From the NCBI GenBank assembly GCA_964599835.1, contig CAZRHF010000001.1, positions 17,570 through 81,569 on the forward strand: a DNA stretch of 64,000 nucleotides, given 5' to 3'. The notes below the pieces were generated by a model. The model had not been told where the DNA came from. It did not search any database and saw nothing but the letters and a program-made list of their open reading frames with translations. This document shows positions 17,854 through 26,322 of this stretch, one piece after another. How positions within the stretch are numbered: position 1 is the first letter of the stretch; each line of letters begins with the position of its first letter. The stretch is from SFWF01 sp964599835 (GTDB taxonomy: Bacteria > Bacillota > Clostridia > Oscillospirales > Acutalibacteraceae). A program made the position numbers and the translations under genes.

Positions 17854-18267
17854 ATGAACTTTCGCTATAAGCTTGCACAGTTTTTCTACGGTAGATATCT
17901 TTCCTACGGAATAGATGCTTTAACCGTCATTCTTACGGTGTTCAGTTTAATAATCTCTATAGTAAACATTTTTGTTGGGAGCATATTGCTCTATCTTTTT
18001 CAAACCGCTCTGCTCATATATATGATCTTCCGTTTGCTTTCCAAGAATATCGCCAAACGGCAGAAGGAAAACAAGGTTTTTGCCGATTTCTTTGCAGAGA
18101 TCAAAGCTTCAAAAAAACTGAAGGAGCGAATCAAAAGTGAGAGAAACACCCACGTTTACAAAAAGTGTCCGCACTGTAAAGTTGTTCTGAGATTGCCGAG
18201 GAAGCCCGGCGACCACACCGTTAAGTGTCCGCGTTGCGGCGACTCCTTTAAACTTAAAGTAAAATAA
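17854..18267 (+). CDS. Small membrane protein with C-terminal zinc ribbon
   Basis: A 137-residue protein of unknown function. Two hydrophobic segments (about 22-38 and 41-58) are followed by a basic helix and a C-terminal zinc ribbon, CPHC and CPRC separated by 17 residues (ending CGDSF). It resembles zinc-ribbon proteins seen in Clostridia that have no known role. It begins 12 bases after the ABC exporter stop with CGGAGG, so it is co-transcribed and may assist that transporter; a terminator follows. Confidence 0.75.
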   Translation: MNFRYKLAQFFYGRYLSYGIDALTVILTVFSLIISIVNIFVGSILLYLFQTALLIYMIFRLLSKNIAKRQKENKVFADFFAEIKASKKLKERIKSERNTHVYKKCPHCKVVLRLPRKPGDHTVKCPRCGDSFKLKVK

Positions 18268-18269
18268 CA

Positions 18270-18300
18270 AAATCGACCCGACATCGGGTCGATTTTTGTT
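18270..18300 (+). terminator. Terminator of the ABC exporter operon
   Basis: AATCGACCCGA (18271-18281) pairs with TCGGGTCGATT (18284-18294) and is followed by TTTGTT. Confidence 0.88.
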
Positions 18301-18357
18301 GTTATTCAGAGCTTTTTGTGATACAATACATAGGATAAATTTGTTAGGAGCAATAAT

Positions 18358-19506
18358 ATGAATTATACCAAATGGGTAAACGGATGGGGACTCGGTGTCA
18401 CCCACCCACCTTTAAATGAGGCACAATGGGCCAAGGATACAACCGTGCGGTACGTGCTTATAAACTCGCTTGATGCCGGTGCGGTACGACTTAAATTTTC
18501 AAACCGTTTCGGTGATGAGGCGGCAGAACTGAGCGAAGTGACTGTCGCAATATCCGACGACGGAAAATGCAAGATCCTGCCCGACACCACTGTTAACGTA
18601 ACCTTTGACGGAAATAAAAGCGGTACCATTCCCCCTCACGGCGAGCTGATAAGCGATCCCGTCAGATTTGAGATAAAATCGGGACAAAAGCTTGCCGTAA
18701 GCATTTATTTCGAAAAATTCACCCAAATGAACACCGGCTTTACCTATGAAAACACCTATATGGTGCGTAGATTCATCGAAGGCAACCACACCCATTCGGA
18801 CGACCTCGACTTTTATAAAATGTCCTTCTCGGCCGCCTACAATTTCCTTTGGAGCGTAGATTTTTTGACATATCAAGACAGCTTTTCCATTGCCGCCTTC
18901 GGAGATTCTATAACCTCCCAGGAGTGGGTCGATATTCTTGCACATAGGCTGATAGAAAGCGGAAACGGCAGGCGCGCAATAGTACGACGCGCCGTAAGCG
19001 GAAGCCGTCTCAGAGGCTGTTACCCCGCCTTATCCTATTTTCATTACGGAGAAGGCGGTATGACAAGATTTGTCCGCGAGGTTTCACATGACGGAGTTGA
19101 GGGCGTAATAATCCTTCACGGAATCAATGACATCATTCATCCCGACGGAAAAAATCCGATGAGACCTATGAGCAATATGCCCACACCCGAATCGCTTGCC
19201 GAAGGCGTCAGTGAGTATATCACTGCCGCAAAAAATTTAAATTTGCGCACCTATCTATGCACACTTCTCCCCTTTAAAAACTGGCGCACCTACGACGAAA
19301 ACCGAAACGAAATACGCAATAGCTTTAACGAGTGGATACGCACACAACAGCTTACCGACGGATTTTTTGATTTTGACAAAGCCGTACGGGATCCTGCCGA
19401 CCCTGCGGCATTTTCACCCGAGTGTAACCGCGGCGATAATCTGCACGCAAGTGTAGAAGGCTACAGAAGAATGGCCGAAGCCATTGATATGAACATATTT
19501 AAGTAA
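18358..19506 (+). CDS. SGNH/GDSL hydrolase family protein
   Basis: A 382-residue cytosolic esterase-like protein without signal peptide. Residues 1-165 form a beta-rich domain; residues 175-382 form the SGNH hydrolase fold with the nucleophile in AAFGDSITSQEW, the block III asparagine in HGINDIIHPDG and the Asp-x-x-His block as GDNLHASVEGYRRMA. Such proteins deacetylate or de-esterify sugars and lipids; the substrate is unknown. The ATG at 18358 has TTAGGAG and a TACAAT -10 box about 30 bases upstream. It is a single-gene unit. Confidence 0.88.
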   Translation: MNYTKWVNGWGLGVTHPPLNEAQWAKDTTVRYVLINSLDAGAVRLKFSNRFGDEAAELSEVTVAISDDGKCKILPDTTVNVTFDGNKSGTIPPHGELISDPVRFEIKSGQKLAVSIYFEKFTQMNTGFTYENTYMVRRFIEGNHTHSDDLDFYKMSFSAAYNFLWSVDFLTYQDSFSIAAFGDSITSQEWVDILAHRLIESGNGRRAIVRRAVSGSRLRGCYPALSYFHYGEGGMTRFVREVSHDGVEGVIILHGINDIIHPDGKNPMRPMSNMPTPESLAEGVSEYITAAKNLNLRTYLCTLLPFKNWRTYDENRNEIRNSFNEWIRTQQLTDGFFDFDKAVRDPADPAAFSPECNRGDNLHASVEGYRRMAEAIDMNIFK

Positions 19507-19510
19507 AATG

Positions 19511-19540
19511 AAACCCCTTCATATGAAGGGGTTATTATTA
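19511..19540 (+). terminator. Terminator between the convergent SGNH and gtrA genes
   Basis: AACCCCTTCAT (19512-19522) is directly followed by its perfect complement ATGAAGGGGTT (19523-19533). The T-tract (TTATTATTA) is broken, so efficiency on the plus strand may be modest; the other direction has TTTCATTTTA. Confidence 0.75.
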
Positions 19541-19966
19541 ATCTTCTTTCTTCCTAAACACGATGACCTTACTGCAGGTATAGTTCAGAATAATGACGAT
19601 GACGCTTGCAATAAGCTTTGCAACGAAACCTTCTATTCCGAAAAGAGATCCGGTAATGCCGAGATCAATAAACATTGCAGGAGCAAAAATATCGATTATC
19701 CCGGTTGCGGCACGCGAAGCTCCGAAAGAGACTGCCTCACGTATTACGGTTTTGGCACTTCGGCCTCTGCTTTGAAAGACGAAAAGCTTATTGGTAACGA
19801 AAGCAAAAATAACTGCAACAAGACAAGCAAATGCGTTACTGACCGTAATGTCAAGATGAAACAGTTCAACGCATAAGCAGTAGGTAAACCAGTTTGAGAA
19901 TGTCGTTCCGCATCCGAAAAGAACGTAAAGCAGTCCTTCGCGGTGCCTCTTCAATAAGTCAATCAT
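19538..19966 (-). CDS. GtrA family membrane protein
   Basis: GtrA-type proteins are small four-helix membrane proteins thought to flip undecaprenyl-linked sugars or to act with cell-surface glycosyltransferases. The 142-residue product has four hydrophobic segments, with the family's LLYVLFGCGTTFSNWFTY start and AFVTNKLFVFQSR. The ATG at 19966 with AGAAGGATC upstream is chosen; the longer frame to 20053 would overlap the glycosyltransferase gene. It follows that gene on the same strand, a pairing that fits a lipid-linked sugar system. Confidence 0.9.
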   Translation of the reverse strand: MIDLLKRHREGLLYVLFGCGTTFSNWFTYCLCVELFHLDITVSNAFACLVAVIFAFVTNKLFVFQSRGRSAKTVIREAVSFGASRAATGIIDIFAPAMFIDLGITGSLFGIEGFVAKLIASVIVIILNYTCSKVIVFRKKED

Positions 19967-19988
19967 AGTTGATCCTTCTAAAATATGA

Positions 19989-20969
19989 TTAGCCAAACGG
20001 CATTGCAATGAATCCGAGTAGTGTCCCAAGCCCATAAGATAAATGAACGGCAAAAATGACAGCGGGTAAAAGCAGGAAAGACGTCAAAGATTTATTCGTT
20101 CCAAATCCTGCAAGAAAGATGAGCAAAGTCAGCAGGTATATTACCGAAATCAAAACAAGGGGTATTGCAAAGCCGAAAAGCATTAAAAAAACAGAAAATA
20201 ATAACGCAAGCGTAAAGAAAAAGGGCACAAAATGAAAGACGGAAAAACAGTAAGGGGAGTGTTTAAGCGTCTTTGCAACCCAAAAGCCGTTTAAAAATTT
20301 TTGCTTAAGCATTAAAGAGAAGGTCCTTCTCACGTACTGATAGTAAACTATACCGGGAGAGTAGCAAAGGCGAAAGCCTGCCCTTCTTATTCGGTAGCAC
20401 ATATCGTTATCTTCGCTTCGGGGAAGCTTTTCGTTAAATTTACCTACCTTTTCAAAAACCTCCCGCCGGTACATTCCGCAAAACAAAGAACTGACGTACA
20501 TAGGCTTGGAGCTTGTCCGATAAGGAGCAACACTGCTTCCGACAGGAGAATTCTCTGCTTCAAGCAAAAGCTTTCCGAAAAAGTCGTGACGGTCGGTTAT
20601 ACAGGGCCGTCGTCCTCCGACAGCTACCTCACCGCTTTCAAGCAACTGTGCGTTCTTGGAAATAAAGTCTTCAGGGATACGCGCGTGGGCGTCTATGCGT
20701 ATCAGTGCGTCTCCGGTAAAACGGTCGATGGCGATGTTATGACCGCTTGGGATAAGCTTTTTTTCATTTGTGAAAAGCCTGCAGGTCAGAAATCCGTGGT
20801 TCTCAGCTGTGAAACGATTCATAATTTGGTAAGTTCCGTCGGTGGAACAACTGTCGATAAGAAGAATTTCGAGCTTATCGTGAGGATAATCCTGACGGCA
20901 GATATCGCTTAAAAGGTCAGGTAAATATGCGGCTTCGTTATATGCAACAACAGCAATTGAAACGACCAT
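19989..20969 (-). CDS. Family 2 glycosyltransferase, membrane-anchored
   Basis: The N-terminus is a GT2 (GT-A fold) domain: VSIAVVAYNEAAYLPDLL, LLIDSCSTDGT, and RIDAHARIPEDF, where the acidic metal-binding residue sits, with SEDNDMCYRIRRAGF further on. Residues about 230-326 contain three or four hydrophobic helices, so it is anchored in the membrane facing the cytosol. It would add a sugar to a lipid or surface polymer. The gtrA gene is next downstream. The ATG at 20969 has only a weak ribosome binding site (AAAGTTTAAT region). Confidence 0.9.
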   Translation of the reverse strand: MVVSIAVVAYNEAAYLPDLLSDICRQDYPHDKLEILLIDSCSTDGTYQIMNRFTAENHGFLTCRLFTNEKKLIPSGHNIAIDRFTGDALIRIDAHARIPEDFISKNAQLLESGEVAVGGRRPCITDRHDFFGKLLLEAENSPVGSSVAPYRTSSKPMYVSSLFCGMYRREVFEKVGKFNEKLPRSEDNDMCYRIRRAGFRLCYSPGIVYYQYVRRTFSLMLKQKFLNGFWVAKTLKHSPYCFSVFHFVPFFFTLALLFSVFLMLFGFAIPLVLISVIYLLTLLIFLAGFGTNKSLTSFLLLPAVIFAVHLSYGLGTLLGFIAMPFG

Positions 20970-21046
20970 AAATTAAACTTTACACTCTTTCATATAGTAT
21001 TATAACACACTTTAATAAAAGTTTAAAGAAATTTTTTATTATTTGT

Positions 21047-21075
21047 TTGACATCGGGAGAAATACGGGGTAAAAT
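21047..21075 (+). promoter_or_regulatory. Promoter of the YbaK-type gene
   Basis: Consensus TTGACA (21047-21052), 17-base spacer, TAAAAT (21070-21075), 24 bases before the ATG, whose ribosome binding site is TCGGAGGT. Confidence 0.8.
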
Positions 21076-21098
21076 CAATAAAATCGGAGGTAATAAAT

Positions 21099-21569
21099 AT
21101 GTCTATTGAAAAGGTAAGAGATTACTTTAAATCATTTGGAATTGACGATAGAATTATGGAATTCAGCGTCTCGAGCGCAACCGTCGCGCTTGCCGCAGAG
21201 GCCCTCGGGTGTGAGCCAGCGCGCATTGCAAAAACGCTTTCATTTATCGTCGGAAACGGATGTATTCTTGTCGTAGCTGCAGGCGATGCCAAGATCGACA
21301 ATCAAAAGTTCAAAGCCTTCTTCGGCACCAAAGCTAAAATGCCTGCTCCCGACGCGGTAGAGGAGTTTTGCGGACACGCTGTCGGCGGTGTTTGTCCCTT
21401 TGCAGTAAAAGAAGGCGTCAAGGTTTATCTCGACGTTTCTCTTAACAGGTTTGAAACCGTCTTCCCTGCGTGCGGAAGCAGTAACAGCGCAATAGAGCTC
21501 ACCATTGACGAAATTAAAAAGTATGCAAACTCTGACGAAACGGTTGATGTCTGTAAAGATTGGGTATAA
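21099..21569 (+). CDS. YbaK/EbsC-type aminoacyl-tRNA deacylase
   Basis: The 156-residue protein is a YbaK/ProXp fold that hydrolyses mischarged aminoacyl-tRNA (for example Cys- or Ala-tRNA-Pro) in trans. Recognisable features are the central ARIAKTLSFIVGNGCILVVAAGD and CPFAVKEGVKVYLDVSL with the conserved lysine, and ETVFPACGSSNSAIELT near the C-terminus (the glycine-rich GSxN loop). Substrate specificity cannot be told from sequence. It is monocistronic between its own promoter and a convergent terminator. Confidence 0.92.
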   Translation: MSIEKVRDYFKSFGIDDRIMEFSVSSATVALAAEALGCEPARIAKTLSFIVGNGCILVVAAGDAKIDNQKFKAFFGTKAKMPAPDAVEEFCGHAVGGVCPFAVKEGVKVYLDVSLNRFETVFPACGSSNSAIELTIDEIKKYANSDETVDVCKDWV

Positions 21570-21612
21570 AAATACGGCTGTCTCACTTAGTGTGAGACAG
21601 CCGCTTATATTT
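21570..21612 (+). terminator. Terminator between the convergent YbaK and malQ genes
   Basis: GGCTGTCTCAC (21576-21586) pairs with GTGAGACAGCC (21592-21602). T-rich tracts lie on the plus side (TTATATTTTATT) and A-rich on the other, so it can serve both genes. Confidence 0.85.
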
Positions 21613-23099
21613 TATTCCTCTTCTTCCCTTGCTCTTCCGTAAAGCTTTGTATTCTCGGCAACTATTTCGGCAAGCCAGTCATTGATACAACCTGCATTTA
21701 TTCTCCATTGCCAGTTTCCTCCTACCGTTGAAGGAACGTTGATTCTTGCTTTAGAGTCAAGACCGATAATGTCCTGCATAGTCAGTATACACATATCGCC
21801 GACCGAAGAAAGAGCTGAACGCATCATAGCCCAATTAAAGCCCTCGTTATCGTCTACATGGAGGTATTTCCTTGCAATACTTACTTCCTCCGCCGACGCA
21901 CTTTCGGTCCAGCCGATAATAGTATCGTTATCGTGGGTTCCCGTATAGACCACGCAGTTGCTTACGTAATTATGGGGCAGATAGCCACTGCTACAGCTTT
22001 CGTCGAAGGCAAACTGTATTACCTTCATTCCGGGATAGCCTGATTTTTTAAGCATCTTATGAACCTCAGGAGTCAGAAAACCCAGATCCTCTGCAATAAT
22101 TGGAAGATCATCCCCAAATGCCTTTTTGAACTCGTTGAACAGAGCCATATTCGGTCCCTTCATCCATTTACCCTTTCTTGCAGTTTTCTCTCCGTAGGGA
22201 ATGGCGTAAAAGGATTCGAAACCGCGAAAATGATCGATTCGCACCATATCGTAAAGTTTAAGGGCAAAGCCAAGTCTTTTCTTCCACCAGGTATAACCGT
22301 CCTTTTTCATACGAGGCCAATCATAAAGAGGATTCCCCCATAGCTGACCGTCTTCCGAAAAGGCATCCGGAGGACAACCTGCCACGTCGGTGGGCTTGAG
22401 GTCTTTATCTAAAATAAACTGCGACGGCTCCGACCATACGTCGGCAGAATCGTAGGCAACGTATATAGGAATATCGCCGATTATACCTATTCCCTGTTCA
22501 TTTGCATACGTTTTAAGCTTTGACCACTGCTGACCGAATTTAAACTGAACGAAACGGTAGAACTCGATATTGTCTATTTCTTTTAACCTGATCTCTTCAA
22601 TAACTGCAGGCTCTCTGAAGCGAAGTTCGTCCTCCCACTCATCCCAAGCGCGGTCATCGTGAAGATTTTTAAGGCACATAAAAAGGCAGTATTCGTCCAG
22701 CCAGTATGCATTCTCATCACAAAAGGTTTTATATTCCTTGTCGGGTCTGAACCTTGAAAAAGCGACTCTGAGCATTCTAAGACGGTTTTCGTAAAGCTTA
22801 CCGTAGTCTATTGACGAGGCGTCGTTTCCGAAATCAAAAGAACTGAATTCCTCCGAAGTCAGAAGCTCCTCTTCAATCAAAAGCTCGGGATCGATAAAAT
22901 AAGGATTGCCCGCATAGGCCGAAAAGGACTGATAGGGCGAATCGCCGTAGTTGGTTGGGTTTAATGGCAGTATCTGCCACCAGGACTGTTTTGAAGCCTT
23001 TAAAAAATCTACAAATCGGTAGGCCTCTTTACCGAATGTGCCTATTCCTCCTGCCGAGGGCAGAGAAAACACAGGCATTAATATTCCGCAGGTACGCAT
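21612..23099 (-). CDS. malQ: 4-alpha-glucanotransferase (amylomaltase)
   Basis: MalQ (GH77) moves alpha-1,4-glucan segments between maltodextrins and releases glucose. The 495-residue enzyme shows WWQILPLNPTNYGDSPYQSFSA, IIGDIPIYVAYDSADVW, MVRIDHFRGFESFYAIP (nucleophile Asp), DLPIIAEDLGFLTPEV (acid/base Glu) and VVYTGTHDNDTIIGW (third Asp). It is the last gene of an operon with a complete sugar ABC importer, which suggests that the transported sugar is a maltodextrin or another alpha-glucan. GATCGGAG precedes the ATG. Confidence 0.96.
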   Translation of the reverse strand: MRTCGILMPVFSLPSAGGIGTFGKEAYRFVDFLKASKQSWWQILPLNPTNYGDSPYQSFSAYAGNPYFIDPELLIEEELLTSEEFSSFDFGNDASSIDYGKLYENRLRMLRVAFSRFRPDKEYKTFCDENAYWLDEYCLFMCLKNLHDDRAWDEWEDELRFREPAVIEEIRLKEIDNIEFYRFVQFKFGQQWSKLKTYANEQGIGIIGDIPIYVAYDSADVWSEPSQFILDKDLKPTDVAGCPPDAFSEDGQLWGNPLYDWPRMKKDGYTWWKKRLGFALKLYDMVRIDHFRGFESFYAIPYGEKTARKGKWMKGPNMALFNEFKKAFGDDLPIIAEDLGFLTPEVHKMLKKSGYPGMKVIQFAFDESCSSGYLPHNYVSNCVVYTGTHDNDTIIGWTESASAEEVSIARKYLHVDDNEGFNWAMMRSALSSVGDMCILTMQDIIGLDSKARINVPSTVGGNWQWRINAGCINDWLAEIVAENTKLYGRAREEEE

Positions 23100-23131
23100 A
23101 ATTTACTCCGATCTTTGTAATATAGGCGCCG

Positions 23132-23968
23132 TCAACCCTTGACTGCACCCGAAAGCACACCTTTTATTATATGCTTTTGACAAAAAAAGTAAATAGAAAT
23201 TATCGGAATAAGGCATAAAATTATTAACGCCATAGTTGCTCCGTAGTCGATTTGACCGTAACTGCCCTGCAGATACTGTATCTGAATGGGAATAGTTCTG
23301 TATTCGCGCTTATCAAGAACAAGATAAGGAAGCAGATAATCGTTCCATACCCACATAATTTCAAGGATAGCTACCGAAATATAGGTAGATTTCATTATTG
23401 GGGCAACTACCTTGAAAAATATCTGTAAAGTATTACAGCCATCGATGGTGGCCGCCTCCTCTATCTCCAGCGGTATGCTTCTGATAAACCCGCTGAAAAG
23501 GAATACCGCAAGACCTGCTCCAAAGCCGAGATAGACCACCGGAATGGTAAAGGGAGTATCAAGAGAAAGCTTGTCGGCAGTTTTAGAAAGGGTAAACATT
23601 ACCATCTGAAAAGGAACTACCATAGAGAAAATGCAAAAGTAGTAGAGGGTTCTGCAAAAAATACTGTCTACTCGGTTTATATACCAGGCCGCCATCGAGG
23701 TACAAAGCAGAATAAGTCCGACCGAGAGGATAGTTATTATAAAGCTGTAAAGAATCGCAAGATAAAAGGGATAGTTTCCCTGAAAGATACCTTTTAAATA
23801 GTTTTCGAGCCCTGCAAAGCTTTGAATATCCGGCAGAGAAAACAGAGAGGTCTTGATTGAATCGTTGGTTTTAAAGGAATTAATTAAAACTATAACAACA
23901 GGAAGTACCCACACAGTGGATATGAGGGTAAAAAACACACTTGAAAACGCCTTTGAAAACCTTCTCAT
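23132..23968 (-). CDS. Sugar ABC transporter permease, MalG type
   Basis: A 278-residue inner membrane permease of the CUT1 carbohydrate family with six predicted helices. The ATPase-contacting EAA loop is visible as EIEEAATIDGCNTLQIFFKV (about residues 175-195). The gene overlaps the MalF-type gene by 4 bases, with GGAGGTACAGCA before the ATG. No ATPase gene is present; CUT1 importers of Firmicutes often share one MsmK-type ATPase encoded elsewhere. Confidence 0.95.
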   Translation of the reverse strand: MRRFSKAFSSVFFTLISTVWVLPVVIVLINSFKTNDSIKTSLFSLPDIQSFAGLENYLKGIFQGNYPFYLAILYSFIITILSVGLILLCTSMAAWYINRVDSIFCRTLYYFCIFSMVVPFQMVMFTLSKTADKLSLDTPFTIPVVYLGFGAGLAVFLFSGFIRSIPLEIEEAATIDGCNTLQIFFKVVAPIMKSTYISVAILEIMWVWNDYLLPYLVLDKREYRTIPIQIQYLQGSYGQIDYGATMALIILCLIPIISIYFFCQKHIIKGVLSGAVKG

Positions 23969-24855
23969 TGCTGTACCTCCTTACTTCGGGTAAAGTAGAG
24001 CTGAGAAAGAGCGATAACCACAACGACGATAAAGAATATTACCGCCTTCGCCTGCCCGACACCCATATTCGTTGCACTCTCGTAAAATGAATTATAAATA
24101 TTCAGGGCAAGCATTTCGGTTTCGTTATTCGGTCTTCCAGCAGTAAGCGCAAGGTTCTGATCGAAAAGTTTAAACCCGTTGGTAAGAGTAAGAAAGGTGC
24201 AAATAGTTATTGAAGGCATTACCGAAGGTATTGTTATATGCCTTAAAAGCTGACGGGAATTTGCGCCGTCGATTTTTGCGGCCTCGGTATATTCGGTAGG
24301 AACGTTTTGCAATCCTGCAATGTAGATTATCATCATATACCCGATCTGTTGCCAGCTTACAAGTATTATAAGCCCTATAAAACCGTATTTTGCCTCAAGA
24401 GCGAGGGCTGAACCGAAATATTTGATTATAACCGCATCGAGAATGATCTTCCACAAATAGCCTAATACGATTCCGCCAATGAGATTCGGCATAAAAAATA
24501 CCGTTCTGAATAGGTTGGAGCCCCTTATCTTTCTTGTAAAAGCATAGGCCAGCAAAAAAGCTATTATATTTATTACGACAAGAGAAACTACGGTAAATGC
24601 AACGGTAAACCAAAAAGAATATATAAAGGTTCCGTCCTTTATTGCCTTCATATAGTTTTCAAATCCTACGTAGGTTGTTTTTCCAAGTGTCCTGAACCTG
24701 AAAAACGAAAGATATATACCCCAAATAAAGGGCCACACAAAACCGATAACAAAAGCCGCTACGGTGGGAAGCAGAAAGAAGGGTGCATACCTTTTAATTG
24801 CTCTGCGCTGACTCTTATTAACTACTGCAGAAGGATTGCCTGCGTTATTCTTCAC
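23965..24855 (-). CDS. Sugar ABC transporter permease, MalF type
   Basis: A 296-residue permease with six helices and the EAA loop EYTEAAKIDGANSRQLLRHI (about residues 195-215). N-terminal basic residues (KSQRRAIKRYAP) precede the first helix. The start is a GTG at 24855 with AGGAGG about 9 bases upstream. It pairs with the downstream MalG-type protein and the upstream binding protein in one importer. Confidence 0.95.
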   Translation of the reverse strand: MKNNAGNPSAVVNKSQRRAIKRYAPFFLLPTVAAFVIGFVWPFIWGIYLSFFRFRTLGKTTYVGFENYMKAIKDGTFIYSFWFTVAFTVVSLVVINIIAFLLAYAFTRKIRGSNLFRTVFFMPNLIGGIVLGYLWKIILDAVIIKYFGSALALEAKYGFIGLIILVSWQQIGYMMIIYIAGLQNVPTEYTEAAKIDGANSRQLLRHITIPSVMPSITICTFLTLTNGFKLFDQNLALTAGRPNNETEMLALNIYNSFYESATNMGVGQAKAVIFFIVVVVIALSQLYFTRSKEVQQ

Positions 24856-24923
24856 CCTCTGATTCCTCCTTGAACAATGCTTTGTTTTTTAATATTCCGG
24901 ACACGCAAGGCGCCCGGAAACAA

Positions 24924-26198
24924 CTAATTTTTAGAAGCGTTATAATGCTTTTTCCATCCGTCAACAAATGCTTTTTCAACCGCATCCCACTTGCCTTTTC
25001 CCGCTGAGTAAGCCGCAAGAGCATCTACGAGATCGTTTCTCCAGACGTCTACGTTAGGCGTTACGGAGAACTCCCAGGTAATAGGATCATAACCCTTGTC
25101 AATATAGTCGGTCATTATTTCGGTAAGCAGGTTATCGACTGACTTCGCCTTTTTAAAGGGAGAAACAAAGCCCATATCCTCGGCTAAAGCTCTTGTACCC
25201 TCTTCACTCGTAGCGACCCATTTAAGAAATTTAAGGGTAGCGTCTATATCCTTATCATCTGCTTCGGAATTGACCGCCCAATAATTCTCGGTTCCGCTGC
25301 AAAGCCCCTGTTTTTCGTCGTTAACGCCGAAAAATATAGGCAAAAATCCGATATTTTCTTTGCCTATCGATTTAACGTTATCATATTCCCAGGTTCCGTT
25401 CTGATAAAACACTGCCTTTTCCGCCTTGAATTCTGCCGCCGCATCATTCTGATCCGAAGTGATCGTATTTTTATCTACCGTTGAATTATTTATATAAAGA
25501 TCCCAGACCTCTTTAAAATTATCAAGATAGGTTCCCTTAACGCTTGATGGCTGTCCCTCAACACCGTCATCAGCAAATTCATAGTAGAGCGGAAGATTGG
25601 CGAGATGCCCGGAAAATCTCCAGCTGGAAGCAGATCCCAATCCCGATGAGGTAAAGGCAGAAAATCCAAGCTCTTCCTTTCTTCTTGTAATGCTTTCGGC
25701 AACCTCTTTAAGCTTTTTAAATGAGGTAATATCCTCTATTTTATAGCCTGCTTTTTCAAGCAGTTTTTTATTCGTAATAAGACCATAGGCTTCATAAACG
25801 TATGCAACGGCATAAACCTTTCCGTCGTCTTTCAGGGTGAATTCATCGGAGATAAGCTCTTTTACAATATCACTGTCGGTAAGATCAAGGCAGTAATCCT
25901 TCCAGGACTCAAGGCCTACCGCACCGTTCACCTGAAACAGAGTAGGCGGATCGTCCTTGTCGATCTCAGCAATAAGAGTCTGCTCGTAGGTACCGGATGC
26001 GGCGGTAACTACCTTGACCTCAACTCCGGTATCCGCTGTATATTTCTTTGCAAGCTTCTGCCAGGCACCGTCCTGCTCAGGCTTAAAATTCAGGAAATAT
26101 ACCCTTCCCTGCCTTGTTTCATCCGTTTTTGCGCCGCAACCGGCAAACAGGCTGATAATTGTGATGAGCGTTAGAATTAGCGCTATTATTCTTTTCAT
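24924..26198 (-). CDS. Sugar ABC transporter substrate-binding lipoprotein
   Basis: A 424-residue extracellular solute-binding protein (family 1) with a lipoprotein signal peptide ending in SLFAGC; the cysteine at about residue 21 would be lipid-anchored on the outer face of the membrane. It shows the typical LIAEIDKDDPPTLFQVNG, GTWEYDNVKSIG and ENYWAVNSEADD stretches of oligosaccharide binders. It heads the importer-malQ operon. An inverted repeat lies 26 bases upstream of its ATG. Confidence 0.93.
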   Translation of the reverse strand: MKRIIALILTLITIISLFAGCGAKTDETRQGRVYFLNFKPEQDGAWQKLAKKYTADTGVEVKVVTAASGTYEQTLIAEIDKDDPPTLFQVNGAVGLESWKDYCLDLTDSDIVKELISDEFTLKDDGKVYAVAYVYEAYGLITNKKLLEKAGYKIEDITSFKKLKEVAESITRRKEELGFSAFTSSGLGSASSWRFSGHLANLPLYYEFADDGVEGQPSSVKGTYLDNFKEVWDLYINNSTVDKNTITSDQNDAAAEFKAEKAVFYQNGTWEYDNVKSIGKENIGFLPIFFGVNDEKQGLCSGTENYWAVNSEADDKDIDATLKFLKWVATSEEGTRALAEDMGFVSPFKKAKSVDNLLTEIMTDYIDKGYDPITWEFSVTPNVDVWRNDLVDALAAYSAGKGKWDAVEKAFVDGWKKHYNASKN

Positions 26199-26223
26199 AT
26201 TTTCCTCCGTATTTAATTTAGTA

Positions 26224-26245
26224 AAATATGCCCTATCGCATATTT
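26224..26245. promoter_or_regulatory. Inverted repeat upstream of the sugar importer operon, candidate operator
   Basis: AAATATGC (26224-26231) and GCATATTT (26238-26245) form a perfect 8-bp inverted repeat with a 6-base spacer, 26 bases upstream of the binding-protein ATG and downstream of the previous gene's terminator. There is no T-tract, so it is more likely a protein-binding site than a terminator. A regulator cannot be assigned; the AraC-type gene at 27705 is a candidate. Confidence 0.4.
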
Positions 26246-26267
26246 CTGAAATTAGTATGTGCAGGAA

Positions 26268-26308
26268 AATAAAAAAACAACCCGAAGAATTAAAAAATTC
26301 TTCGGGTC
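26268..26308 (-). terminator. Terminator of the Gfo/Idh oxidoreductase gene
   Basis: CCCGAAGAATT / AATTCTTCGGG (26296-26306 and 26281-26291) form an 11-bp stem followed on the minus strand by TTGTTTTTTTATTTT. It separates the oxidoreductase from the importer operon on the same strand. Confidence 0.9.
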
Positions 26309-26322
26309 TAAAAACATTTAAA

